Shown here piece after piece: positions 11,748 to 26,232 of a stretch of DNA of 64,000 bases (the first letter of the stretch is position 1; every line of letters starts with the position of its first letter). Made by a program: the position numbers and the translations under genes. Origin of the DNA: Folioceros fuciformis (lineage: Eukaryota; Anthocerotophyta; Anthocerotopsida; Anthocerotales). Under the pieces are notes generated by a model, which saw only the letters and a program-made list of their open reading frames with translations, ran no database searches and had not been told where the DNA came from. The stretch spans positions 16,581-80,580 of the forward strand of contig JBNGIO010006406.1 of the NCBI GenBank assembly GCA_049999805.1, given 5' to 3'.

Positions 11748-12110
11748 AGCCATAGAAGACAAAACGTAATACTTCATCCTGCACTCAAAATACTTCATTA
11801 GGTGGCATGCATTGGATACATCCTCTAGAAAACCCATGCATTGGATACATCCTCTAGAAAACCTTCCAATCCATAAGCCAGCAATAGCCATAGAAGACAA
11901 AACGTAGTACTTCATCCTGCACTCAAAATACTTCATTAGATGGCATGCATTGGATACATCCTCTAGAAACCCTTCTCATCCATGAGCCAGCAATAGCCAT
12001 AGAAGACAAAACGTAATACTTCATCCTGCACTCAAAATACTTCATTAGGTGGCAAGCATTGGATACATCCTCTAGAAACCCTTCCAATCCATGAGCCAGC
12101 AAACAAAAAG
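11748..12110. repeat. Tandem repeat of about 109 bp, three copies
   Basis: The segment beginning GCCATAGAAGACAAAACGTA starts near 11749, 11887 and 11996 and includes the words TACTTCATCCTGCACTC and ATTGGATACATCCTCTAGAAA. The first copy is longer because a ~29-bp piece (CATGCATTGGATACATCC...) is itself duplicated at 11806-11862. Copies are about 95% alike by eye. No coding potential is evident. Confidence 0.88.
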
Positions 12111-12800
12111 CACTATTGACGGTCAACCCAAAACACTCTGATGGAAGCATGACTTTGGATAAACATTGTGGATCGTTTCCATTGTAGTTGCCACAAGCCA
12201 CCGAGCATTGTTGACAACAATGCAATATACTTCAGTGGGATGCCTACCATCCACACTAGTATGTGGAAGAAGAACAAGGCTTGCACCATAAGTCACAAGT
12301 AAATGATACTTCAGGGGGATGACCTATGCACTAAGACACTAAGAAGCACTAAGACAAAAAACAATCCTAGGCCAGAGGCCAACATAACGCATACGACCAA
12401 GGACCAAGTGCAAAGGGAGCAAGTCGTAGCCTCCCAGTTGTGAACATGTAAACTAAGGTACTTGCTAGAGGCTACCACCAAAGACAAGTGGTCAGCAATG
12501 TCAAAAAGAGCAACAGCACAATTGCATGGCCGATGGATGGGTGTTGTTCCATTCAAAAAAACATGAACAATAACATGATGCATGGATACGTTGCCCACAT
12601 ATATAGACAAACATAACATGAACTCTGAGTGAAGGGTGGGCCGCATATGTAGGCCAACGTAACATGAACTCTCGATGAAGTGTTGCCTCATACCCGATGT
12701 TAGGCTTGTGAGGTCTATTTATATCCTACTCGTTGTTGGCCTTTGAAGACGTAATACACATGATCACGAACTACGTAGTCGTCCTTTTCTAGTTTTCCCA

Positions 12801-12824
12801 TATATATATATATATATATATATA
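12801..12824. repeat. (TA)n microsatellite
   Basis: A perfect TA dinucleotide run of 12 units sits in otherwise unremarkable spacer DNA. Confidence 0.97.
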
Positions 12825-12849
12825 GGAAGTGTATGTGACGTACATATGC

Positions 12850-15607
12850 ATATGGTGAAAACTATGATGTTACACAATACGCATGATAGCCTTAGGAAGG
12901 TAGAAGTGAAATGGAGTAAAGTGTGGTTCATTGTTTTATGCTTTGTCGTAGGGTTAGGGTATGGTCCCTACACCCTAATACCCATGAACTATGTATATGA
13001 CAACAAGCCAAGCCTAACACCTGCCAGCTTGGGGTGGAGGACACCAAAACAGCAGCAATGTGCACCGCAATGAGGTTGAGTACTGTAAGGGGATGAAGGG
13101 GCCCACCACACGGAGAGTTAAGGGTTTGAATTGGCATCGAGCGAGCCAAGTCATGCTGCTTTTAATGCATGGATGGTGTATGGTTGCCATAAATGGCTGC
13201 GATACCACTCCCTTCTTAAACGACGCAGGGGAAGCAGAACTCCGTACAATGGTTGGGGATTTTGCCCCACATGGTACAGTGCAGCCTACGCTAACACCTC
13301 AAAGACGCAGATAGTTTTGAAAAGGGGCCAATGTTGTCGGTGGGTTGCCTCCACTAGGTAGTAGCGTGGAGCGAGACACTGTGTGCGCACGGAGCCCCGC
13401 CTTGGGCACGCTCATGACAATGTCACAGCTGAGTCAGCAATGCTCACTAGCACACCCGTTTGCACTGTGCTTATGGCACATGCAGCAGGTTCAAAACCTT
13501 TGTTGAAGCTTGGCTCCAATGCAAGTGGAGACCGTAGACGACCGCCCTCACATGGGGTGCAAGAAATGGGAGAGGAGGCAATCTGATCCATGGTTGCCTT
13601 GAGTAGAGGGTTGTGTTTCGTGTAAGCTTGTTGTGGTCTACATTGTGAGGCGAGCGTGATGCTGGATGAAAGGGACGCTTGTCTGTTGTGGGAACTAAGC
13701 TTACAATAGGGCTGATGGCTTCTAATTGTGCTAAGGGCGACCTCCTCCACGGCTCGCCTTCCTTCACGGTCAGGGCATCGCGATGCGGCAGAAGACTGGG
13801 AAATGATATGCTAGCGGGAGTACATTGTAGGGTGGCCAAAGGGTCTAACCAACTATTGGGAATTATCTGAGCTCCTTGCCTTCCTGGAAGACCATGAGCG
13901 CCACTCCTACAAATGGATGGCTTTTCTGCAAAAAGTGCTCATACTCTATGAGCTGCATAGTAGGGGGATAGATGGTGTGGAGTGGAGGTGGACAAACTAC
14001 TGCGATAAAGCATACTGGCTGGTGGAATGTCTTGTCTTCATGCATCAAGTTTTTGACACGTGGGCTCCAAGTAACTACACGGTGTATGTAGGGAGGGTGC
14101 GGCCAAAATCAATCCATGACGTGAGAGTGTGGTTCACGCAGTTGCATGCATCTAGAGCGATAGCTAAGGTTGGAAGGTGGCCCTAAAGGTATTATGCATT
14201 GCTCAATTGTGTTCATCTTGGGGAACTACAGTGGAACAAACGAGCAGTAGCATTGTTCGATGAGCTAAACATGGAGACCGAAAAGCATGTCTTAAACTTC
14301 ATATCCGGCCTTTGTGAGGAGGCAGCGACCTCCCATGATATTGGGGTGTACAGGATAGGGGCCGGCATGCGGGAATGTAGTGTGTACAATTGGCTCTTGC
14401 AGCAATGTTGTGGTGTGTCTTGCATTCCAGACCCTGCGAGGGAGCTGTACATAAAGTGTTGTTGGAACCCTAAACTAGTGAACGATCTGTGGTATGTCGT
14501 GTCTGTGAGGCTGTCATGGCATGTGGCACTGCGTGCACGTCACTGTGTCCATCGTGTAAAACGCTTTTTTTGTCATAGACATTCGAATGAGGCTTGTGCT
14601 TGACCTGCACCCTATTGCAATGGCAAGTATGGATGTATTTGCTTGCTGGTGAGTCTCATGATGTCCTTATTGACCTGACGAGCCACCCCGCACCTACGTG
14701 GCTATGTCACGTGTACTTGTTGTTCCTCATCAGGTATGTGCAGTAATTGGCACGGTAGCTTGGTAGAGGTGTGTTGACGAAGACCTGAGGATGTTGTTGG
14801 GCATATGGAATTTGCAACAAGTGGGTGCATATTCCAATACATTTTGCAGTGTATGAGGGGGGCCATGGGGCAGTGGAAAGTGTAGTGGGATCGATGGTGG
14901 ATTGCATAGCAGCCTGCATGTACGATGCAGCCCACAAAAATGCGTTGCAATTGCATAAGAAGCTTGTGGCATGCACATTGCACGAACCCAATTCCCAGAC
15001 ACCGGTAGCACATCGTCAGAAGTGCGGCATGCATTCAGGGTGTCACTTGGATGCAATCCGCATTGTTCATCGGTGTAGGTAGGGCAATTAACGCGATCGC
15101 CACGTGTTATGTGGAAGACAAGACCAGGAGCGCAGATGCACCTGTCTGCAACATGTGCCTATGGAACACACTGTTCAAACTATGGGTGCGAATGCTGCTG
15201 AAGTGAGTTGGGGTGATAGGTCGAGAGCCCGTTCGTGCACAGACGGAATGAGGTAGAGGGTGTTGACCCTGGCTGCGACGGCGCTGAGCAACAATTGAGG
15301 GCCATGTGTGCAAAGAGGAAGGGACGGGTGCCCCTAGTGTGGTCTGCACTTTGGTCATAGGTGTGCACAGTCGCGGTGGTTAGCTTCTATAGGGAAGACA
15401 TGGCATTCTGTGTATTGCGATGGACGTGGCCTTGGGGGCGCATGGGTTACTGCCCGACAAGGAGGAAGGCTGGCTAGGGGCCATGCATGCCCTAGTCGAC
15501 ACAATGGGGGAACCAATTGCCGAGAACCATGTTGCACACTTCCAGCTACACATGGTGGATGGGCCTGCAAATGGTGCACGGGCAGGGGGTGGAGGGGACA
15601 TCGTTGC
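12850..15607. other. Degenerate, probably transposon-derived DNA
   Basis: The plus strand carries broken open stretches, mainly 13860-14186 and 14199-14603, that read like protein (for example HDIGVYRIGAGMRECS) but are split by stops and have no family match I can name. They precede and run in the same direction as the integrase-like fragments at 15.7-16.6 kb, so they may be part of the same decayed element. No functional gene is supported. Confidence 0.35.
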
Positions 15608-15707
15608 NNNNNNNNNNNNNNNNNNNNNNNNNNNNNNNNNNNNNNNNNNNNNNNNNNNNNNNNNNNNNNNNNNNNNNNNNNNNNNNNNNNNNNNNNNNNN
15701 NNNNNNN

Positions 15708-16592
15708 GGCAAGGACGACCTTGGAGCGGACTGGGTTGAGTCAACAAGGCTTGTACGAGATGGTAGTGCAGCATTTGCAAGGAGGACGGCCGCTGAAGGA
15801 GCTGGCGCCGCAGCTGGGTTGCAATATACGTACGGACAGGAGGCTACTAAATGGACATCCCATGTGGAGGGGGGTGCATGGCAGGTTGTCCATGGAGGAG
15901 GTGTGGACGATTATCACAACGCACACTCCAATACGGCAGCACGGTGTGAATGCGGGGATTTGATTTGTGCAGGTTGAGCTGTAGCTGGATGGAATTGAGA
16001 TACCAAAGAGGCAGGTAGCAGAGGCGTTGCGCTGGGTTGGTTTGCCGCGTAGTAGCTTCCTGTTTTCATAGCCCTGTTGTGAAATTAGTATTTACCCTCC
16101 TCTGCAAGAAAAAAACATTAACACAGTTGTAATCACAAACGGATTGAGCACTTCTGGCGAGCATTGGGGGAGAAATGGGCATTCTTGTACAAGGGGTACT
16201 TGGTAAACTTGATAAGGAGCAACGAATTGGACATAACGAATCCGTGGCACATTCATTCCTTGCATGCTACGTTCATGCCCACCATAAGGAGTGAGCTGGA
16301 ACGATGGAGGCAAGTGTGGAATCGACATCAAGTACGGCGTATGAGGGGCCCGAATCGGGACATCCCAGGACATGTCCCTGCAATCGCTTTCCAAGAGGAA
16401 GAGCAGTTGAAGGGGTTGGTGCAGCCACCTCCGTATGGTGCAGTGGATGATGATGGAGAGAAGTACAATGCCGGGGGCCCACAATACACACAGAATGTGG
16501 CTTCGGAGATGCCCCCGTTGAGGAGGATTGAGCTTCTGGATGGGGTGAGCTTCTGTAGTGATGCAGGCGTGGCTGCAAGCTTTTGCTGTTGA
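15708..16592 (+). mobile_element. Remnant of a DNA transposon with an rva_4-type integrase core
   Basis: Two blocks match the layout of eukaryotic integrase-core transposases. The first (15735-16070) resembles the N-terminal helix-turn-helix and linker, reading LQGGRPLKELAPQLGCN, then RGVHGRLSMEEVWTIIT, then GIEIPKRQVAEALRWVG, with two in-frame stops. The second (16131-16400) resembles the end of the core: RIEHFWRALGEKWAFLY, then a histidine/aromatic stretch, then WRQVWNRHQVRRMRGPNR. The catalytic middle, with the DDE acidic residues, is missing between them, so this copy is dead. The left edge touches an assembly gap. The assignment rests on the RIE-W, WN-H and R-NR-P spacing; a search with the integrase-core profile would settle it. 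Confidence 0.6.
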
Positions 16593-18299
16593 CCCGTAAT
16601 TGACTTGTGCATGACTGTGCAATGGATGCCTGTTACTGCATTGTCCTTGGAGGTTGAGCTACAATGTGGAGGAGATGGCAGATGTACATTTCCTTGTGCA
16701 TGCAGTGCAGTTGAATAGGGAAATTCGCGTGACTGTGGCAAGAGATTGGAGACCTAAACCCTGTAGCTACTACATGTGGCTAGGAAATGTGGTTGCAGCT
16801 TGCATTTCGTGATGGTTATTGGTAATTGTAGGGAGTGCGTGCAAACGCAACTTGCAGTTCCACATTCCACGTGGACATGGCCAGGCAACAAGTAGTTGGA
16901 GAGAGTGCTTCGTAAACAGAGTTGCGCTAGCAATTTGTGGTGCAGCATTGAGGGCACAATTTGAGTGTAGTGATTGTAACTGCAGACATATAGTGGATTT
17001 TGTGGCTACACCGTATGGGTAGGGCTGTCGTTGTTGTTCATGCATGTAGGGTGTGTTGCAGGTTGTTGCTTCGGCTGGCCCTGACCAAGCAAAATATTGT
17101 AGTGGCGTTTGGGCATGTTGTCTGCAATTTCCTTTTAATGTTGCACCTTGCAAGCAAACTTACCCTCCACATTGTATTTGTGCGTTGTGCGTTGTGCTAA
17201 TTGCAGTTGGTAGTAATTATAACCCACACCCCTTTCTGTGCTTTATGGAGGCATTGCAAGTCGCCCGCAACAATGCTTATGTGAAACGCCTGGAGGGTAA
17301 GGACTATTTACTTAATATGTACCGCTTGCACTTGGCCTTGACCACATTGTGTAGAGAGTGCAAAAGCAAAATGGAGCCCTTGGATGCCTACCTACATGCT
17401 TGGACGTAGGAGGAGGGCACTCCGTGGGAGTGGACATGCATTTGCCTCCTTAGCTCTCTGTAGTAATGGGGGGAGGGGGGGATTTGTCAAGTACCTTAGG
17501 GGCATGTGTGTTGTGGAGTGAGACCCTATGTAGCTTTGCCTTGCCCTCATGGGCTGTGAAATAAAGGTGGGCATTTCATTCCCCTCTATCATTTGTTTGT
17601 CCCCTTGTCCTCCTCACATCCATGTGAATGCATAGCGAGGAAGGCAAGAAGGGATATCCCCTTTAGCAGGTTTTGGATTGGAGTGGCAATAATTCAGATG
17701 GTTAGGGGTGTGCATGGAGGTGAGAGAGATGTGTGCACATCAGACAACACGGTGAATGCTGAGGTCCGCTGTAAACCTAAACCCGAGGATGGATGTTGAC
17801 CCCACAAGCACTAACCCTAACAAAAAAACGAAAGTGAATGACTGTGAGTGGAGAGAGATGAATCCGAACGTGTGAGGGATAAAGTATTATCACAAAGTAG
17901 GTGTCACAATGGCACCCTACAACCTAAGGAGACAGATTTGTTATGTCCAAAATGTTTGGACCGTATATGGCCGCGCTAAATTTTGTGTGAAAGTCAGCCT
18001 GAATGTATCGGTATTCCATAAGGGAGATGAGGGAAGTTTATTTAATTATTTATATTATTATATAAATACAATCTAGGAAATTTTATAAATTGATTATAAA
18101 ATTATATATTTACTAAACAAATATAGAATAATTCGAATTAAATGGTTTTTTATCAAGAGTAAAACTAAGGATAAAATTATTTGCTATGGGCATGGCATGG
18201 CGAGAAAAAAAAAAAGTGCGTCGGCCGTCTTTTAGAATTGTACTATAGTTGTGTTGTGTATGGAGAATGTGACAAAGCAAAAATTTAAAAATTGGAGCA
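16593..18299. other. Repetitive spacer ending in an AT-rich block
   Basis: No gene is visible. From about 18020 to 18180 the sequence becomes strongly AT-rich (long TTAT/ATAA runs) and then returns to balanced composition at 18300. The change in composition suggests an insertion boundary or a matrix-attachment-like tract; neither can be shown here. Confidence 0.35.
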
Positions 18300-19588
18300 C
18301 CTACAGCTAAATGAAAGGGAGCGTGAAGGAGGTGGCGGTTAGCTTTGAGCTGGCACGCACTTGGAAAAGGCTGCCATGGCGCAAGCAGTCAGTCAGCGTT
18401 GGCAGCCTCGGGCCCCGTCCAGTCTCTCTTTTCCGTTCCCTGCTTTCTTTTCTTTCTTTACTTGCTTCATACTTTCCCGTTCCTTTCCACGGCTTCCGTT
18501 CTCCGGAAGCTCTCGCATGGCCCGACGGCAAGATGGCGCTCAGCACGCACGCTCGCTTTCAATACGCCTTGTGATGGCCGTGCGGCCCAGACAAGGAAGC
18601 GCAGGACATGGGAGGTTTGTCTGCGAGCCTCCGTTGCAATGGTGCCGGATTTGAGGCAATTTCGGCTCACTCGCTACAATTGTAGCTCCTCCGCACCTTC
18701 TTTTGCAATGTGGAGGTATCACTTGCTTGTTTGGACTAGTCGGGAGTCTGGCTGCACCTAGTTCTTGGTCCATGTGGAATGCGGTGTTGCCTTGTGAGTT
18801 AATTGGAGTTTCTGACTGGTCGATGGTACCGTCTGCCCGGTGAGTGACCTGGTGTCTTATCCGTCGTCCCCTTCAGTGTGCCATTTGTGTTGCAGTGAGT
18901 TAGTGAGTAGGCCCGTTCTTGTGTGGTGGTAATTTGACCCCTTTTGCAACTCGACGGGCTTCCTAGTGCCTGCTGTCCAGGCATGGCTTTTGTCTTGCAG
19001 CTGAGATAAACTGTCAGCTGCGCTGTCGACGCTCATCGTGGCTCTCTTATGTTTGAGCAGAGAGGAATGGGAGTGGCAGAGATCAGCTGGAGAGGAGTCG
19101 GGTGGGCTTCTGGGACGGGGGTTTCCTTGTCGTCCTGAAGCTCTTATTATGGAATTGCCATGTTGAGTAATCTGAGCGCGGAGGACAGTCCCGGCCTGTG
19201 TCGACCCCTTGTTGCTGCTTACTGCGTGGCACAGCTTTAGATATGGGTAGAGTGCATCGGCTGTTCAGGACCAATGTGCTGGATGAGGGCACCCCCTCGT
19301 GGTTTCTCAGATTGCAGAACGGGGTGGTCAGATGTTGACTCGTTGGGCACCTAAGCGAGGGTCCACTTGTGGTTCTGTGCTTGACAGAGGGTTCTGGACC
19401 GTTGCGTGTGATGTGACGTCATGGAATACAGTGCCCCTCGATGCATCCTCTTGCCTTGTTTTCTTCAGCTGGAGTTTGCTATCATGTTTGTCATACTGAT
19501 GGAGGGAAAGACATTCCCTTGCTTGTCTTCATAGAAGTGTCGGGAGAGAGCCCTCTGTACACAAGTTGTCCTCTTTTTCTCGCCTCCT
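18300..19588. promoter_or_regulatory. Presumed promoter and 5' leader of the trihelix-ADSL gene
   Basis: The stretch is gene-less, GC-moderate and pyrimidine-rich (CTTTTCTTTC tracts near 18430-18480), directly upstream of the first coding ATG at 19667. It may contain a leader intron, but no donor/acceptor pair could be chosen. Confidence 0.3.
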
Positions 19589-19638
19589 CTCTCTCATCAG
19601 CCTTTGCTCTCTCGATCAGCCAGAGGCTGATGAGAGAG
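19589..19638 (+). promoter_or_regulatory. 15-bp perfect stem-loop in the 5' leader
   Basis: CTCTCTCATCAGCCT at 19589-19603 is the exact reverse complement of 19624-19638, separated by a 20-base loop. It ends 28 bases before the ATG at 19667. In an mRNA leader such a hairpin could slow scanning ribosomes; it could equally be a relic of a small inverted-repeat insertion. Confidence 0.6.
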
Positions 19639-19666
19639 GGAGTTAAATGCAATGCAAGGCTGAGTT

Positions 19667-22671
<3,005 letters not shown>

Positions 22672-23114
22672 TGCACGGGCACGCTCCTCGGTTCACAGTA
22701 CTCTCTCTTGACCATTCTTTCCATCCATATTCAAGTAAATGTACAATAAGTCTCACAATTTGTCTTCAAACAAGGCTCAGAATGTGAAAATCTTCGAACA
22801 AATTCTTGGAGTGATCTTACCCCGCCATTAAGACACTGCACAAGGGCTTCTTCCATTCCTGGAAACACGCAGATATTTCCTCTCCCGTGTGTCCTACACA
22901 GACTCCATATCCGTAAAGACAACGTTCTCCAAGGAATGGGGCGCATTTTGCAATCGGTAGTGACAGCTATGCAATCTCTTCCTTCTAAAATCTGCCAGTA
23001 TAATTATCAAACGCGCTGACTAAAGATATTTTTCTCAAAACAAGCCCTTACTTATCTCGAGAAAAGGTACAAAGAGAAGGAAGACATAACACGCGGATAC
23101 GGGAGAAGCGGAAG
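22672..23114. other. Spacer downstream of the ADSL gene
   Basis: No coding or RNA signal is seen. It probably holds the 3' UTR and terminator of the trihelix-ADSL gene. Confidence 0.35.
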
Positions 23115-23187
23115 CGCGCGAGGCAGGGGTCGAACCTGCGACTTTCTGCTTAGGAAACAGACGCTCTATCCACTGAGCTACACGCGC
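23115..23187 (-). tRNA. tRNA-Arg (anticodon CCT)
   Basis: On the minus strand the 73 nt fold as a standard cloverleaf. The acceptor stem is GCGCGTG/CTCGCGC with one T-T mismatch. The D arm is GCTC..GAGC, the anticodon arm TCTGT-TTCCTAA-GCAGA gives CCT (reads AGG), and the T arm is GCAGG-TTCGACC-CCTGC. Internal A and B box sequences (TAGCTCAGTGG and GGTTCGACCCC) are present. CCA is not encoded and there is no intron, as expected for a nuclear tRNA-Arg(CCT) gene. Confidence 0.96.
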
Positions 23188-24261
23188 ATATACTCACAGT
23201 TGTTTCATTAAATTATAAGTAGCTTAAACAAATTGTGATGAATATCAATTAGATCTTCTAAGTTTTTCGAGAGTATTTTCTTTAATAAATATTCATGATT
23301 AAACAAACTGTATTTTCTTGATCATTAAAACACCAGTTTCAANNNNNNNNNNNNNNNNNNNNNNNNNNNNNNNNNNNNNNNNNNNNNNNNNNNNNNNNNN
23401 NNNNNNNNNNNNNNNNNNNNNNNNNNNNNNNNNNNNNNNNNNCCAAAGTTTCAGATTTTTTTTGTTATGCCCTTTCTAATGAGCTGATTCTCATCATTCT
23501 ATTTCCTCACTAGACTTTTAGTTTCTCCTATAAGCATGGGTTTGTGTGCATACCCACCCCCAAACTTGGAACCTAGGTGAAACTAGTGCACCCATTTGCA
23601 TGTGGTGCACACACTTGCACACTCGTCTTCAAACATTACAAATTCAGCAACATAATTCACCCATTTTGAAAGTGACTACCTCGTGTGAGTCTTGGCTTAG
23701 GAAATGGGATACAAACAAAAATGATGAGTGAAGGGCTTTCCAAGTCCTATCGCACTAATCCCATGATAAGGAAACCGGAAGGCCTAACAAAGTTGGCCGG
23801 GACAAAGAAAATTGAAAATATTGCCGCGAGCCGAATATAGTTTGGAGGGTTCAAATAATTGGATGCAATAATGAATGCTTATTGTCTTTTTGTGAAGGGT
23901 TTTTAAAAGAGGGTTCAACTAATTTTCAAAGGAGGGGTTCAACCAACATGCAAATCCAACCTTACTCTATTATCTCTTGTCCGNNNNNNNNNNNNNNNNN
24001 NNNNNNNNNNNNNNNNNNNNNNNNNNNNNNNNNNNNNNNNNNNNNNNNNNNNNNNNNNNNNNNNNNNNNNNNNNNNNNNNNNNAAAAAAAGAAATCTATC
24101 TATACTTAAAAATATCTCATTTTATTTTATATATGGTTTTTATATTATGGTTATTCATACATAAGAACATAAAGAAATATTTTCTCTTGAATCAATGTTA
24201 CTACACCAGAGAGAGACCAACTACAAAAAGAGAGACCAACTTTATTTTAAATACCTTAAAT
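23188..24261. other. AT-rich spacer with two assembly gaps
   Basis: Low-GC DNA with N runs at 23343-23442 and 23984-24083. Only very short ORFs are present. No gene or named repeat is recognised. Confidence 0.4.
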
Positions 24262-24699
24262 TCAATTTGGTACAGGACAACTATCATGTTGCCCAGTGAA
24301 GTAGTGATATCTTAAGAAACATTCCTTTGCGAAGTACTCACCCCCAACTTTGTTCAAACATAAGGTGTTCAAAGTTTCAAAACTTATATACTTCAAACAT
24401 GTTAAACAAGCTTGCGAATCTCTAATCTTTGGACCTTCCACACAAAGAACACGACCCTCAAAATCAATTGATGTATAGCTGTATGGTTCAAATAGATTCT
24501 CATCTCTCGATCCTAGTTGAATCATATTCATCACAAAGTACCTCATCTTTACAATTCCAAAGTCTAAACTATTGAATTCTTGAGACTGGCATCGATAGTC
24601 GAAGTAATCATACTCAGATGTTACACTTTCAACAAAAATTGCAAGAACTAAATTCATGATTGAACACCAATAAGTTTTGCATTTACATCCCCAAAACAT
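24262..24699 (-). CDS. Secreted cysteine-rich protein with a DUF26/Gnk2-like domain
   Basis: The 145-aa ORF has a hydrophobic stretch near the N-terminus (MNLVLAIFVESVTS), probably a signal peptide read from an internal Met. A single domain follows with cysteines in the order YRC, VLC, ACLTCL, TLC, EC. The tail GGEYFAKECFLRYHYF matches the end of Gnk2/DUF26 (stress-antifungal) domains. The spacing is C-X11-C-X2-C instead of the usual C-X8-C-X2-C, so it is a divergent member. Family members are extracellular, bind mannose and can be antifungal, or form receptor-kinase ectodomains; no kinase follows here. A paralogue lies next to it on the same strand. The N-terminal boundary is uncertain and an upstream exon may be missing. 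Confidence 0.6.
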   Translation of the reverse strand: MFWGCKCKTYWCSIMNLVLAIFVESVTSEYDYFDYRCQSQEFNSLDFGIVKMRYFVMNMIQLGSRDENLFEPYSYTSIDFEGRVLCVEGPKIRDSQACLTCLKYISFETLNTLCLNKVGGEYFAKECFLRYHYFTGQHDSCPVPN

Positions 24700-24925
24700 T
24701 ACTCCAACTCTTTGAAATATGATGGTACGTTTTGCACCTTAATCAAATACTTGAACCGTTGGTTGCACAAATGCAAACTTACTTACTCACTCACTTAGAT
24801 GGTTAGTATGTAGTATCTAAATCTTCATGTTCATTCACCCTTCTAGTTTATGATTATATTAAATTTAATATACAAATATAATAAAAATATAGATATTATG
24901 ATGGATCCGTAGTATAAAAATATAT

Positions 24926-25148
24926 TTAAGGTATATCTGGAGCAGGACAGCTATTAGATTCTTTTATATAAAGGTACTTAATGTAACATTTAATTGCAAA
25001 ATATTCAGCTCCTAGTTTATTAAGACAAAGTTCATTTAGTGATCTAGAGGCGATGGTTTTCAAGCAATCGTAGCATGCGTTAAATGTTAGCATATTAGTT
25101 CCATATACACAATATACTTGGCCCTTGAAGTTAGCAGAATTTAACTCA
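24926..25148 (-). CDS. Second DUF26/Gnk2-like gene, truncated by an assembly gap
   Basis: The C-terminal ~73 aa read GQVYCVYGTNMLTFNACYD and so on, with the same C-X11-C-X2-C pattern and the GAEYFAIKCYIKYLYI ending as the neighbour at 24262-24699. Both end in a CPxP tail. The rest of the gene falls in the 400-N gap (25149-25548), and a short open stretch resumes beyond it. The two genes are a tandem pair on minus, about 40-45% alike by eye over the shared part. Confidence 0.55.
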
Positions 25149-25548
25149 NNNNNNNNNNNNNNNNNNNNNNNNNNNNNNNNNNNNNNNNNNNNNNNNNNNN
25201 NNNNNNNNNNNNNNNNNNNNNNNNNNNNNNNNNNNNNNNNNNNNNNNNNNNNNNNNNNNNNNNNNNNNNNNNNNNNNNNNNNNNNNNNNNNNNNNNNNNN
25301 NNNNNNNNNNNNNNNNNNNNNNNNNNNNNNNNNNNNNNNNNNNNNNNNNNNNNNNNNNNNNNNNNNNNNNNNNNNNNNNNNNNNNNNNNNNNNNNNNNNN
25401 NNNNNNNNNNNNNNNNNNNNNNNNNNNNNNNNNNNNNNNNNNNNNNNNNNNNNNNNNNNNNNNNNNNNNNNNNNNNNNNNNNNNNNNNNNNNNNNNNNNN
25501 NNNNNNNNNNNNNNNNNNNNNNNNNNNNNNNNNNNNNNNNNNNNNNNN

Positions 25549-26232
25549 ACATTGATATCAATTCATATAGGCTAGTCTTATATAGAATTTTAAAAAACAA
25601 TTAATTACTTTTTAAATTTTATTTTATTTATAGATTTTATATATTTTTGTATTTTTGTATTATTTTTAGTTAAGAGACTTGACAGTCTACAGAAAATTCT
25701 CTTGTATGACGTTTTGTTTAGCATCTCATTGTTCTTCTCAAAGAAAAGCTTTGGCTTTGGTGAGCAAGTGGTTTGAGTACCTTGAAAATTCAATATACAT
25801 GGAAAAAGATTTTAGTTAGTTAAGATATGCTTAGAACTTGATGTGCTTCTAATTCATGGTGTTTGATTTGAACTTGGCTTGAAGTAAAGCTTTCCGATAT
25901 ATCCAGTTAAAGTTTTCTAATGTATACCGTTAAAGTTTTCTAATGTATCGTTTAGGGATGAAACAAAGTGTTCTATGATTTAGCAGTCTTGTTTATGGGT
26001 TTTAGAGTTATTGTATCTGGATCGAAGAAGATGTAGCTTCAAATATATATATACATATATATAAACAAATAAGACTAATGAACTAAAACAATGTCCCACG
26101 ATTTAGGTTCGTGAAAACAGGATTGTCCTGAAGTGCAAGGTTCATAAATACTAGAAGCACGAGGTCTCGGATGAAGTTCTTTCCTACCCTACTTCTCGTC
26201 TTCTAAGTTCTCAAGTATTGTGTAGGCTATGT
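25549..26232. other. AT-rich spacer downstream of VPS34
   Basis: No gene recognised. It includes short TATATA tracts near 26045-26062 and two near-identical CCxGTTAAAGTTTTCTAATGTAT phrases about 25 bp apart at 25905-25947. Composition becomes balanced near 26100, close to the 3' end of VPS34. Confidence 0.4.

Noticed and set aside
13917-14603. Two adjacent plus ORFs as genes
   Set aside because: They are separated by stops, lack domains and lie in decayed repetitive DNA; more likely transposon debris.
23343-25548. Plastid or mitochondrial insertion in the AT-rich tRNA region
   Set aside because: The tRNA-Arg(CCT) has nuclear features and no organelle gene sequence is recognisable in the neighbourhood.
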